Source: Treponema sp. OMZ 787
Lineage (GTDB): Bacteria > Spirochaetota > Spirochaetia > Treponematales > Treponemataceae
Assembly: GCF_024181225.1 (NCBI RefSeq)
Contig: NZ_CP051198.1
Coordinates: 992,001 to 1,056,000, forward strand
Reading direction: 5' to 3'
Length of the DNA: 64,000 nt
In this document: one piece after another, positions 1 to 8,121 of the stretch
How the letters are laid out: every line of letters starts with the position of its first letter
Position numbering within the stretch: the first letter of the stretch is position 1
Position numbers and translations under genes: made by a program
The notes under the pieces: model-generated
What the model was told of the DNA's origin: nothing
Database searches by the model: none
Seen by the model: the letters and a program-made list of their open reading frames with translations, nothing else

Positions 1-951
1 TCGCTTGAACAAATGTTTCATTCCAAACGTGTAAATGCTATGGCAGCTCCCTTCATAATAGGGTTGCTGCCCTCTCCCGGAGCGGTGCTTATTGCCGCTC
101 CGATAGTGGATGCCGCCGCGGATGATAATCTTAATGCTAATGAAAAAACTTTTGTGACCAGCTATTATAGACATATATCGGAATTGTTTATGCCTACCTA
201 TGCAGCCATACTTTTAGCCTTAAAACTTACCGGGGTGGATATGACTGCATTTGTTGTAAGTATGCTGCCGATGGTTTTTGTTCTTTTTTTACTGGGCTTT
301 GTATTTTATGTAAAAAAAATACCCAAGAATAAGACCGCAGAGAACGAACAAAATAAAAAAGATTCCGTCTATTCGTTTTTTAAGGCTCTGTGGCCTATCG
401 GTCTTACAACTATCTTAATTCTTGTTCTAAAAATTCAAGTTTTTTATGCTGTTTTGCCTGCAATATTCTTAATGATGTTTATTCATAAATTTACATTATC
501 CCAATTAAAAAAATTTGCAGTTAAAGCTTTTGAAGCAAAAATGCTTCTTACAGTAATCGTTGTTATGATTTTTAAAGCGGTATTGGAATATAGTCATGTT
601 ATTGAAACTTTACCCGAAGTTTTTGGAATTCTTCCTATTCCTATTACTGCTGTTTTTTCAATAATAATTTTTCTGGGAACAATAGTTGCAGGCAGTCAGG
701 CCATGATAGCCATGATGCTGCCTTTAGCTTTTTCGGCTATACCGGATGCAGGTCTTGGAGAACTTGTTTTGTTTATGAGTATATGCTATATCGCAATGCA
801 GGTATCGCCCACTCATATATGTTTGGCAATCATAACAGAATATTATAAAACTTCATTTTTATCGTTGGTTGTAAAGACTCTGCCTATCTTGATTTCTTTT
901 ATAATTATTGCTTCTCTCTATAGTTATATTTTGATTCGATATATATTTTAG
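1..951 (+). CDS. DUF401-like integral membrane protein, 5' end outside window
   Basis: The reading frame is open from base 1, so the ATG at 13 is probably internal and the gene starts upstream. The visible part (about 316 residues) is almost entirely hydrophobic, with roughly eight membrane segments. Conserved-looking turns include a PSPGA motif near the start and a QVSPTH motif near the C-terminus. This fits the DUF401 family of polytopic inner-membrane proteins, which resemble secondary transporters. Substrate and function are unknown. It ends 86 bases before the next gene, another membrane protein on the same strand. Family assignment is from memory of motif style. Confidence 0.72.
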   Translation, partial: SLEQMFHSKRVNAMAAPFIIGLLPSPGAVLIAAPIVDAAADDNLNANEKTFVTSYYRHISELFMPTYAAILLALKLTGVDMTAFVVSMLPMVFVLFLLGFVFYVKKIPKNKTAENEQNKKDSVYSFFKALWPIGLTTILILVLKIQVFYAVLPAIFLMMFIHKFTLSQLKKFAVKAFEAKMLLTVIVVMIFKAVLEYSHVIETLPEVFGILPIPITAVFSIIIFLGTIVAGSQAMIAMMLPLAFSAIPDAGLGELVLFMSICYIAMQVSPTHICLAIITEYYKTSFLSLVVKTLPILISFIIIASLYSYILIRYIF

Positions 952-1037
952 TATTATCATTGTTTGAAATTTTAATGTATTATTGTGCTTGAAAAAAAAT
1001 TAAAAAGATATTATCATTAAAGGTATCTGGAGTATAT

Positions 1038-1559
1038 ATGTCTGAAAAAAAATTATCTTATTCTATGATCTTTTTGGCTATTGCCGTAATGTCTACGATT
1101 TTAGGCCTTGTATGTATTCTTAACCCTGACAGCATAACGAGAATTCTTGTTACCCTTGTCGGTGTTTCGTTAATTGCTTACGGTCTTATCGAAATTTATC
1201 AGTTTTTTTCGATCAAGATGAATTCTTTTTTGGTTTTGGGAATAATTCTTATAGGCTTGGGCCTTTTTTGTCTGATAAATCCGGATGCTGTTCTCGGTCT
1301 TATCGGACTCGTTCTCGGCCTCTTTTTGATTTGCTTAGGAGCAGTTGAAGTTAAAAAATCCTTTGATCTAAAAAAATCAGGTGTAAGGGTATGGTGGCTT
1401 TGGCTGATTTTTGCAGGTATTGTTTGCTTAATAGGATTATCGGGTCTTTTTAATCCTGCAAGCATTTCAGGCCTATTTGCAAGTTTGATAGGTTTCGGAT
1501 TTTTGGTAAACGGATTAAGCAGCATTTGGCTTTTCCTGATTTTGAAGAAAAGGGGATAG
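1038..1559 (+). CDS. HdeD/DUF308-like membrane protein
   Basis: A 173-residue protein with about six closely spaced hydrophobic helices arranged as three two-helix repeats. Each repeat carries a similar NPD or NPA turn (near residues 30, 80 and 135). This internal repetition and size are typical of DUF308 (HdeD-like) proteins, some of which are linked to acid resistance in enteric bacteria; a role here is not established. The ATG at 1038 is preceded by a GGAG-type ribosome site. The AAA-ATPase gene follows after 19 bases, so the two may be co-transcribed. Confidence 0.75.
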   Translation: MSEKKLSYSMIFLAIAVMSTILGLVCILNPDSITRILVTLVGVSLIAYGLIEIYQFFSIKMNSFLVLGIILIGLGLFCLINPDAVLGLIGLVLGLFLICLGAVEVKKSFDLKKSGVRVWWLWLIFAGIVCLIGLSGLFNPASISGLFASLIGFGFLVNGLSSIWLFLILKKRG

Positions 1560-1578
1560 TTTTCTTTCGAGGTAAGGT

Positions 1579-3195
1579 ATGGATATGGATTTTAGCCGAA
1601 AACTTCCTATAGGCGTACAAAGTTTTAAGGTATTGCGTGATGATAATTATCTCTATGTCGATAAGACCGAATATGTTTATAAGTTAGCTTCTACAGGACG
1701 CGTTTATTTTTTAAGCCGGCCTCGAAGATTCGGAAAAAGCCTATTTCTTTCTACTCTTGAAGCCTACTTTTTGGGACAAAAAGAATTGTTTAAAGACCTC
1801 GCAATCGAAAAGCTTGAAGAAGCCGAAAAGGCTAAAAGAGAAATCTGGCAGGAGTATCCCGTACTCTATTTGGATTTTAATCTTGCAAAGTATGAAACAA
1901 GGGAAGATCTTGAAAGTGTCCTAAATAATCATCTTTGCAGGTGGGAAGAAGTTTACGGCAGCTCTAATTCGGAAAACACTCTTTCGGAACGCTTTTTCGG
2001 CCTTATCTACCGTGCATATAAAAAAACGGGAAAACAGACCGTTATTTTGATTGACGAGTACGATAAACCCCTTCTTCAAACTATGTGGAAAGACGATGCT
2101 CTAAACGAAATTTATAAGACAATATTAAAGGGATTTTTCGGTGTCATCAAAACAGCCGACAAATATATACGCCTTGCCTTTTTGACGGGGGTGACAAAAT
2201 TCAGCAAGGTGAGCATATTCAGCGATCTAAACAACTTAAACGATATAAGTCTAACTCCTCAATTTTCAGGCATCTGCGGAATAACTCATACCGAATTATT
2301 AAAAACCTTCGAGCCCGAAATAAAAGCCCTGGCCCAAGCCAACGAATTAAGCTATGAAGACTGTATCAAAACCTTACAGCAAAAATATGACGGCTATTGT
2401 TTTTCTCCCGATACTGAAAGAATGTATAATCCTTTCAGCTTACTTAATGTATTTTTCGGAAATCAATTTGAATATTATTGGTTTGCTACCGGAACGCCCA
2501 CATTTTTGGTAAATTCTTTAAAGCGGAGCGATTATCACATTCCCAACCTTGACGGCAATGTGGAGATGACCTCGGCCGGTCTATCCGATTACAGGGCCGA
2601 AGCAGGTTCTGAAATCCCCGTATTGTTTCAGGCAGGTTATTTGACGATTAAGGGTTACGATAAGCTCTTGAGGCTTTACAGGCTCGGCTTTCCTAACGAT
2701 GAAGTCAGATACGGTTTTTTGTATAACCTTTTCCCAAACTATTGCAATGTAGTCTATGCGGAAGGGCCATTTTGCATAGCCCAATTTTATCGGGATATAA
2801 TTGCGGGCAGGGTAGAAGAGTTTATGCAAAGGTTAAAATCGATAATGGCAAGTCTCCCCTATGATACGGTAAAAAAAGAGAGCGGCGAAAGCCTTGTCTT
2901 GAGGGAGCATAATTTTCAAGTTTGCGTATACTTGGTCTTTGCTCTCTTGGGGCAGTTTATCGAGCTTGAAATTCCTGTCGCTAACGGAAGAACCGATGCC
3001 GTCATAAAAACAGACAGTGCAATTTACATATTTGAGTTTAAGCTGAAAGAAGGTGCCGAAGCTGCCTTAAAACAAATCAAAGAAAAAAACTATGCCGAAA
3101 GATTCAAGGCTGAAAACAAAAAAATCGTGCTTATCGGTGCCGGCTTTGATCCGGAAGAAAAGACTGTCGGGGAGTGGTTGATCGAAGAGATTTAA
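1579..3195 (+). CDS. AAA-ATPase-like protein with C-terminal PD-(D/E)XK nuclease-like domain
   Basis: A 538-residue protein of the AAA-ATPase_like plus PDDEXK_9 architecture, which is abundant in multicopy form in treponemes and gut anaerobes. The opening (GVQSFKVLRDDNYLYVDKT) is the family signature. A Walker A-like loop RPRRFGKS lies near residues 47-54 and a Walker B-like ILIDEYDKP near 157-165. The C-terminus has a nuclease-fold motif GRTDAVI followed by FEFKL near residues 470-487, giving the D...ExK pattern. Function is unknown; proposed roles include mobile-element or defence activities. Intact, with no sign of frameshift. Confidence 0.85.
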   Translation: MDMDFSRKLPIGVQSFKVLRDDNYLYVDKTEYVYKLASTGRVYFLSRPRRFGKSLFLSTLEAYFLGQKELFKDLAIEKLEEAEKAKREIWQEYPVLYLDFNLAKYETREDLESVLNNHLCRWEEVYGSSNSENTLSERFFGLIYRAYKKTGKQTVILIDEYDKPLLQTMWKDDALNEIYKTILKGFFGVIKTADKYIRLAFLTGVTKFSKVSIFSDLNNLNDISLTPQFSGICGITHTELLKTFEPEIKALAQANELSYEDCIKTLQQKYDGYCFSPDTERMYNPFSLLNVFFGNQFEYYWFATGTPTFLVNSLKRSDYHIPNLDGNVEMTSAGLSDYRAEAGSEIPVLFQAGYLTIKGYDKLLRLYRLGFPNDEVRYGFLYNLFPNYCNVVYAEGPFCIAQFYRDIIAGRVEEFMQRLKSIMASLPYDTVKKESGESLVLREHNFQVCVYLVFALLGQFIELEIPVANGRTDAVIKTDSAIYIFEFKLKEGAEAALKQIKEKNYAERFKAENKKIVLIGAGFDPEEKTVGEWLIEEI

Positions 3196-3245
3196 GCCTT
3201 AACTTAGGATAAAAATTTTACGCAAATTTATATTCTTCCTATCTA

Positions 3246-3274
3246 TTGACATAAAATCCGTTTTTTTTTATACT
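3246..3274 (+). promoter_or_regulatory. sigma-70-type promoter of the zinc-ribbon gene
   Basis: A TTGACA -35 box (3246-3251) and a TATACT -10 box (3269-3274) are separated by 17 bases. The predicted start is near 3281, giving a leader of about 44 bases before the ATG at 3325, which has an AGGAGG ribosome site at 3314-3319. Confidence 0.7.
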
Positions 3275-3324
3275 TACTCGGTTGATATAACTATAATCTA
3301 TAAATATTTTGCTAGGAGGCAGAT

Positions 3325-3495
3325 ATGGCTGGTGCAAGTAAAAACTCACGAACTGCTGCTGCAACTCAAAAATTTAATTGTCCTTGCGGCGGAGAAATCG
3401 TATTGAAAACAATGGTCGATAACGGTAAGATTAAAAATATTGCAGAATGCCCGAAATGTAAACGAGTTGAAAGAAGGCCGAAAGACTTTCATTAA
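3325..3495 (+). CDS. Small zinc-ribbon protein, 56 aa
   Basis: A 56-residue ORF with an ATG 6 bases after an AGGAGG site and its own consensus promoter. Two paired-cysteine knuckles are visible, CPC near residues 19-21 and CPKC near 43-46, spaced about 22 residues apart as in zinc ribbons. The N-terminal 17 residues are rich in Ala, Ser and Thr, and the C-terminus is basic. It is short enough to be missed by automated calling. Function is unknown; a nucleic-acid-binding or regulatory role is plausible from the fold. It lies directly upstream of purF but is separated from it by a strong inverted repeat. Confidence 0.75.
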   Translation: MAGASKNSRTAAATQKFNCPCGGEIVLKTMVDNGKIKNIAECPKCKRVERRPKDFH

Positions 3496-3520
3496 TCTGA
3501 CTGTTTTTTAACGAGGCTAA

Positions 3521-3559
3521 AGAGGGAGACTTTTTATATTTTATGGAAAGTCTCCCTCT
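3521..3559 (+). terminator. 13-bp inverted repeat in front of purF (terminator or attenuator)
   Basis: Arms 3521-3533 and 3547-3559 are perfect reverse complements with a 13-base loop. The repeat starts 26 bases after the zinc-ribbon stop codon and ends 47 bases before the purF start. No long T-run follows (only TCGTTTTACG), so it could be a weak terminator, a processing site or an attenuating leader structure of purF. Confidence 0.55.
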
Positions 3560-3605
3560 CTCGTTTTACGAGCATTTAAATTTTATCGAATTTGAGGAGG
3601 GTAAG

Positions 3606-5057
3606 ATGAGCATGGAAAATATATTTAAATCGAGTTTAGGGGAAGAATGCGGAATTGCGGCTGTCTGGGATTCAAAATCCTTTAAGACCGAAAACCCCGA
3701 AAGACTGGATGATGCTGCCCGCTCGGTTTTTTATGCTCTTTTTTCTCTTCAGCACAGGGGGCAAGAGGCTGCCGGTATGGCTGTTTCAAACGGAAAACAC
3801 ATCCGCGTGTTTAAAAAGCCGGGCCTTGTTTCCAACATTTTTACCGAAAACGATATATCGAACCTTCAAGGCTATGCTGCGATAGGCCACACCCGCTATT
3901 CGACTACAGGTTCTTCTTCTTTGGGAAACATTCAGCCCTTTTATATTGAAACCATGCATGGGCCCATAGCCCTCGCTCATAACGGAAACCTTGTAAACGC
4001 TCCGTATTTGCGGCAAAAACTTTTGGAAGGGGGAGTAGGGCTTTCTTCTACCTCGGATACCGAAGTTATGATTATGATGCTTGCCGCCGCCAAGGGAGAT
4101 TCTTGGACAGAACGCATCGCCTCATGTATGCGGGAATGGGAAGGTGCTTTTTCTATTGCCGTTTTGACGGTTGAAGGCATTTACATCGCTAGGGACCCTT
4201 GGGGCTTTCGTCCTCTTTGTGTAGGCAGCTTTCAAGACGGAGTATCGATTGCCGCAAGTGAGTCTTGCGCTCTTTTAACATTGGGCTGCAAGGATTTTAC
4301 CGAGGTAAAAGCCGGAGAAATTTTAAAGTTGGTCGATAACGGAGCAGAGCTTTGTATGCAGCTTCCCCCTAAGGAGCCGCTTTCTCCATGTATCTTTGAA
4401 TACGTCTACTTTGCCCGTCCCGACTCGGTTTGGAACAAGGCTTCGGTTCACATGTCAAGGGTAAATTTCGGCAAGGAGCTTGCAAAAAACTCCCCCGTCG
4501 AGGCCGACATAGTTATAGCCATTCCCGACTCATCGCGGTCGGCAGCCATAGGCTATTCCCAAGAATCGGGCATTCCCTATGATGAGGGTTTTTCAAAAAA
4601 TCGCTACATAGGACGCACCTTTATTCAGCCTACCCAAAAATTGCGCGACCAAGGCGTTGCGATGAAGTTCAATATTCTTTCCGAAGCTGTCGAAGGAAAA
4701 CGCATTATAGTGGTTGACGACAGCATCGTCCGCGGAAGCACCATGGGGCCCTTAATCAAGATGCTGCGGAGTGCCGGTGCCAAAGAAGTACACATCAGAA
4801 TAGCTTCTCCGCCGGTGCGTTACTCCTGTTTTATGGGAGTAGACATGGGAGATCCCGAAAACCTAATCGCCCACAAAAAATCTGTTGAAGAAATCAGAGA
4901 GCACATCGGAGCCGACTCCTTAGTCTACCTATCCCAAGAAAGTATGCTTAAAGCTATGAAGGATGCAGGAGCAAACACTCACTTTTGCTGCGCCTGCTTT
5001 GACGGTAAGTACCCCGTCGATGTCAGCGCCGCCGCCGACAAAAATAGTTTTGAGTAG
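3606..5057 (+). CDS. purF: Amidophosphoribosyltransferase
   Basis: Glutamine PRPP amidotransferase, the first committed step of purine synthesis, converting PRPP and glutamine to phosphoribosylamine. The start at 3606 is chosen over an in-frame ATG at 3543 because GAGGAGG lies just upstream and because it leaves a 14-residue propeptide before Cys15 in EECGIAAV, which becomes the N-terminal nucleophile after cleavage. The PRPP-binding loop IVVDDSIVRGST is near residues 368-380. The C-terminal CCACFDGKYP motif is a ligand region of the iron-sulphur (Bacillus-type) enzymes. Length of 483 residues is normal. No other purine genes are adjacent. Confidence 0.97.
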   Translation: MSMENIFKSSLGEECGIAAVWDSKSFKTENPERLDDAARSVFYALFSLQHRGQEAAGMAVSNGKHIRVFKKPGLVSNIFTENDISNLQGYAAIGHTRYSTTGSSSLGNIQPFYIETMHGPIALAHNGNLVNAPYLRQKLLEGGVGLSSTSDTEVMIMMLAAAKGDSWTERIASCMREWEGAFSIAVLTVEGIYIARDPWGFRPLCVGSFQDGVSIAASESCALLTLGCKDFTEVKAGEILKLVDNGAELCMQLPPKEPLSPCIFEYVYFARPDSVWNKASVHMSRVNFGKELAKNSPVEADIVIAIPDSSRSAAIGYSQESGIPYDEGFSKNRYIGRTFIQPTQKLRDQGVAMKFNILSEAVEGKRIIVVDDSIVRGSTMGPLIKMLRSAGAKEVHIRIASPPVRYSCFMGVDMGDPENLIAHKKSVEEIREHIGADSLVYLSQESMLKAMKDAGANTHFCCACFDGKYPVDVSAAADKNSFE

Positions 5058-5074
5058 GAGACTTTACCAAAAAT

Positions 5075-5416
5075 ATGGCGATAAATCCGTTTCTTGGAAT
5101 TTCAATATTTATATATTTCATATCGGGCGCGATAATGAGATTTTATTTGCAGGTAAAAGGAGGCCGGTTGATCTCAAAAAAATTAAATTGTTTGGAATCC
5201 TTAGGCATCGATAAAATTTTATTGTTTATACCTGAATTCGTCCCTTTGTCGGTATTAAAACCAATATATGAAGGGCTTTCAATTTTCGATACCGAAAAAT
5301 ATGAATTGGAAGACTATATAAAAATGTTAAAAATATACCGCAGAATATATGTTGTACCGTGTTTTATAGGTGGTAGTATTACTTTGTTATATACGTTCAT
5401 AAGAGCATTTTCATAG
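5075..5416 (+). CDS. Small membrane protein of unknown function
   Basis: A 113-residue protein with a hydrophobic helix at residues 4-22 and another at about 93-110, with a hydrophilic middle. I do not recognise a family. It sits between purF and an IS-disrupted membrane gene and is AT-rich like the following genes. An AGGAG lies somewhat far (about 14 bases) upstream of the ATG, so the start is uncertain. The next gene starts after 7 bases, with an AGGAGG overlapping this gene's end, suggesting an operon. Confidence 0.55.
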   Translation: MAINPFLGISIFIYFISGAIMRFYLQVKGGRLISKKLNCLESLGIDKILLFIPEFVPLSVLKPIYEGLSIFDTEKYELEDYIKMLKIYRRIYVVPCFIGGSITLLYTFIRAFS

Positions 5417-5442
5417 GAGGATTATGAATTACGAAAAAGTTA

Positions 5443-5451
5443 ATGCGAAGG
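5443..5451 (+). repeat. Target-site duplication, left copy
   Basis: The 9-base sequence ATGCGAAGG abuts the left end of the IS and is repeated exactly at 6614-6622, directly after the right end. A perfect duplication implies a fairly recent transposition. Confidence 0.93.
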
Positions 5452-6613
5452 CACGGCTTACGCATGAATTCCTTAGCTAAATAAAACATTAAACCTAAAT
5501 GAATCATCAAAAGTACAAAGCATTTTCTTCCTTTTCAGAGTTTTACCGTTTTGATACATTTTCATTCGATTAAAGCAAATCCTCCTTAAAATTGCTATGT
5601 TTTCAGCAGTATTTTTTTCTCGAATTTGACATTCATCGTCTCTAAATATTACATCCAGCGACCAGTGTAAGGTGTTTTCTATTGTCCAATGTGTTCTTAC
5701 AGCTGTTACAAACTCATTTATATCCTCTATACTGCTAATAAAGTAACGCTTTTCACTGTATTGTTTACCTTTGCACCTTACAGTGCTTTTGACCATTCCA
5801 AAACTCTTTAAATTTGCCCATTTATTCTTATCTGCAAACCAGTTTATATTAGAAGAAAGAAAGTATTCTCTTTTTTCTTCTCTGCCATGCCCTATATCCA
5901 AGGTTTCAAATCTTAAAAGTGTGTTTTGAAAGTCTTTATCTTCTATAGAAAAATAATCTTTTACATCATTATACGCTGCCGGCTGATTTTCTTTTAGAGC
6001 CAATACATAATCACATTTTTTCTTTGTGATTTCTTTTGCTATTTCTTTTTGACAACCCATGGCATCTATAGTAATTATCGAGCTTTTTAGTTTTAAAAGG
6101 TTAAGGAGTTCAGGAATTGCTGTGATTTCATTCGATTTTTCAGCACATTTTATTTGTCCTAGTACAACTCCCGCTTCGTGAGCAAATGCACTTACCAAAT
6201 GAATACCTCTACTTTGTTCACTTGCACTTCCACGTAATGTTTTTCCATCAATGTGAATGTATGAACCTGCTGGAATATTAAGGGATTGTTCAATCCACGA
6301 GATAAAAAGGCTTTGAAATTGTTTTGGATTAATCATCGCAAGGACTCTTCCTATGGTGTCGTGCGAAGGAACGCCATTTTCTAACAATAGTCCTACCTCA
6401 TTTTTTAGCCAATCCTTTTTTACTTCGGCAAATTCCCCTATTTCAAATACAGTTTGAACTCCGCTACAAACAGCACACAGTGCTATTACCAATATTTCGC
6501 TGATTAGATGCTTTACTTTGCCCGACTGACGATTATCATTAAGTTCGTTAAAATATTCTTTTAATGTTTTCATACTTTAAATATCGGCTATTTTTTTTCA
6601 TGCGTAAGCCGTG
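5452..6613 (-). mobile_element. Complete ISAs1-family insertion sequence, 1162 bp
   Basis: The ends are perfect 17-bp inverted repeats (5452-5468 and 6597-6613, outer bases CACGGCTTACGC). A 9-bp target duplication flanks them. The single transposase gene fills nearly the whole element. Everything needed for activity appears present. It disrupts the membrane gene that starts at 5424. Confidence 0.94.
5473..6573 (-). CDS. ISAs1-family DDE transposase
   Basis: A 366-residue transposase. The N-terminal segment (YFNELNDNRQSGKVKHLI and following LVIALCAVCSG) is the DDE_Tnp_1-associated domain of the ISAs1/H-repeat group. Catalytic-domain landmarks include HIDGKTLRGS near residue 110, ITIDAMGCQ near 170, and the C-terminal signature HWTIENTLHWSLDVIFRDD near 295-313. 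Length is normal and no frameshift is seen, so it is likely functional. It is transcribed against the interrupted host gene. Confidence 0.95.
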   Translation of the reverse strand: MKTLKEYFNELNDNRQSGKVKHLISEILVIALCAVCSGVQTVFEIGEFAEVKKDWLKNEVGLLLENGVPSHDTIGRVLAMINPKQFQSLFISWIEQSLNIPAGSYIHIDGKTLRGSASEQSRGIHLVSAFAHEAGVVLGQIKCAEKSNEITAIPELLNLLKLKSSIITIDAMGCQKEIAKEITKKKCDYVLALKENQPAAYNDVKDYFSIEDKDFQNTLLRFETLDIGHGREEKREYFLSSNINWFADKNKWANLKSFGMVKSTVRCKGKQYSEKRYFISSIEDINEFVTAVRTHWTIENTLHWSLDVIFRDDECQIREKNTAENIAILRRICFNRMKMYQNGKTLKRKKMLCTFDDSFRFNVLFS

Positions 6614-6622
6614 ATGCGAAGG
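6614..6622 (+). repeat. Target-site duplication, right copy
   Basis: An exact repeat of bases 5443-5451 (ATGCGAAGG), immediately after the right inverted repeat of the ISAs1-family element. Confidence 0.93.
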
Positions 6623-7175
6623 CTTGTCTTATTGCCTCCGTTTTCCTTGGAATAGTTTATGTTTTGATTTTTTATTTTTTCCCTTCCGCAAAAGAAAATA
6701 TGAAATATAAGAATGTTGATTTTTCGGAATTAGTTCGTGCTTTGAAAATCCTTTATTTATGCTTATTCGGTTTGGGCATTTCTTTTTATAAGTTTGATTT
6801 TAAATTTTTAAGAACAAAGATTGCAAATATGTCTTCTAAACTCATAAAATTTTTATTGGCAGCCTTTAAAATATTGCTTTATATAACTTCATTTCTTTTA
6901 TCAAAAACATATATTTCTGTCCTTGATCCTAAACCTAAATTTATTTTTTTTGTGATCCATGTTTTATTTTTAATTGCGGGGATTGTGATAAATATCATCA
7001 CGGAAACTGCCTTTGAATTTCATTCAGATCATTACAATCATCCGTATTTGCAATTAGTCTTGGGGAAACTCATTTTTATATTATGTGCTTTGCCTATTTA
7101 TGTGGATTTTCTTGGCTGTGTTTATTTGTTGTTATCTTTATTTTAATGAAGTATGAATTTGATAACGGAGTTAAA

Positions 7176-7694
7176 ATGAAAAAACTTGTGTTATTTTTTG
7201 GTATTATTTTTATTGTCTTTCTTGCATTGGTATTGATACCGGAATTGGTAAATAGTAAAAATAAAAATGATGAAAAATTTGTGTTATACAACACTAATAT
7301 AAAAGCCATATATTTTGATTCCATAAAACTAGATTTAAAAGGTTCAACAGAAACTGTCAGACTTACTAAAACTGAATATGATAATTCTATTTATGATATC
7401 GGTTTTGAAGTTTTAACGGAAAATATTCCTGCAGATTTTAAATATGATGGAATTTTAAAATTAATGATTTTTGATGAAAAAAATAATCTAATTGATTTTA
7501 AAGAGATTACCGCATGGGAGCAAATCGTTTTTTCCGGTAAAGACCGCTCTAAAATTAAAATTGCTGTTTTTTGTAGAGATGTATTTAAAATTTCAGGTGA
7601 GTATATAGATTTGATTTTATCGGTAGAAAAAGAAGATAAGCAATTATCGGATTATCCCATTAAATGTTTTTTAGGTCCTGCCGTTACTCCATAA
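7176..7694 (+). CDS. Single-pass secreted or anchored protein of unknown function
   Basis: A 172-residue protein with an N-terminal hydrophobic segment (residues 3-24, after MKK) and no lipobox cysteine, so it is probably a signal anchor. The rest is hydrophilic and beta-rich in appearance. The start at 7176 has a CGGAG site 6 bases upstream; the longer frame from 7083 would overlap the previous gene and lacks a ribosome site. Family not recognised. It likely belonged to one operon with the 5075 gene and the IS-split gene. Confidence 0.65.
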   Translation: MKKLVLFFGIIFIVFLALVLIPELVNSKNKNDEKFVLYNTNIKAIYFDSIKLDLKGSTETVRLTKTEYDNSIYDIGFEVLTENIPADFKYDGILKLMIFDEKNNLIDFKEITAWEQIVFSGKDRSKIKIAVFCRDVFKISGEYIDLILSVEKEDKQLSDYPIKCFLGPAVTP

Positions 7695-7749
7695 GAGATT
7701 AAAATAAAGGTCTAATTTTTATATAGTTTTTACATTGTTACAGCTTCTC

Positions 7750-8060
7750 GATTTCTAATTCGGAGAGCCTCTTTCAATTCCAATCATCAGGCTTTCTTCT
7801 CTTTGTACTGCGATGTCCGTATCATAATCATATTCAGCTATTAACATATTGATTCTTATAAAGCCTCTACTTCTTCAATACTTAAGCCTGTAGCTTTTGC
7901 GATAGCTTCTACGGTAAAGCCCATTTCAGCTAGGTTTTTTGCCGTTTCAAGAGCTTTTTGGTAAGAGCCTCTTTCTTCTTTTAAAAGCCATAGACCGAAT
8001 TGCACTTCAACATTCGAACTTTGTACTTCGTCATTTGTAATTTGTACTTTACTCTTTTTT
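7750..8060 (-). pseudogene. Decayed Rpn-family nuclease C-terminus
   Basis: On the minus strand a stretch reads ...GSYQKALETAKNLAEM...AKATGLSIEEVEAL and ends at a stop at 7856-7858. This matches the C-terminal tail of the Rpn-type proteins at 40539-41387 and 45021-45875. Beyond the stop, a second fragment (IAEYDYDTDIAVQREE) matches the segment that should lie just before the tail, so pieces are present out of order. No start or catalytic domain remains. This fills most of the 427-base gap before tldD. Confidence 0.7.
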
Positions 8061-8064
8061 TCAA

Positions 8065-8093
8065 TTGCAAAATCTTAAGGTTTTTGATATAAT
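8065..8093 (+). promoter_or_regulatory. sigma-70-type promoter of tldD
   Basis: TTGCAA (8065-8070) and TATAAT (8088-8093) with a 17-base spacer. An AGGGGG ribosome site at 8112-8117 precedes ATG 8122. Confidence 0.72.
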
Positions 8094-8121
8094 ATCTATT
8101 AGTAATTATTTAGGGGGAAAT

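Larger units (their letters stand above)
5424..7146 (+). pseudogene. Membrane protein gene split by an ISAs1-family insertion
   Basis: An AGGAGG at 5415-5420 precedes ATG 5424, which begins a frame that runs into the insertion sequence after nine codons. Removing the element (5452-6613) and one copy of the duplicated target rejoins 5424-5451 to 6623-7146 in frame. The result is an uninterrupted 183-residue protein with four to five hydrophobic helices. The surviving downstream frame (from TTG 6664) has no good start of its own. Family not recognised. The gene is probably inactive in this strain. Confidence 0.8.

Noticed and set aside
3282-3297. Second promoter (TTGATA and TATAAT) before the zinc-ribbon gene
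   Set aside because: The two boxes are only four bases apart, so they cannot form one promoter; the TTGACA/TATACT pair upstream has correct spacing.
3543-3605. Upstream ATG at 3543 for purF
   Set aside because: It lies inside the inverted repeat and would give an unusually long propeptide; 3606 has a strong GAGGAGG site.
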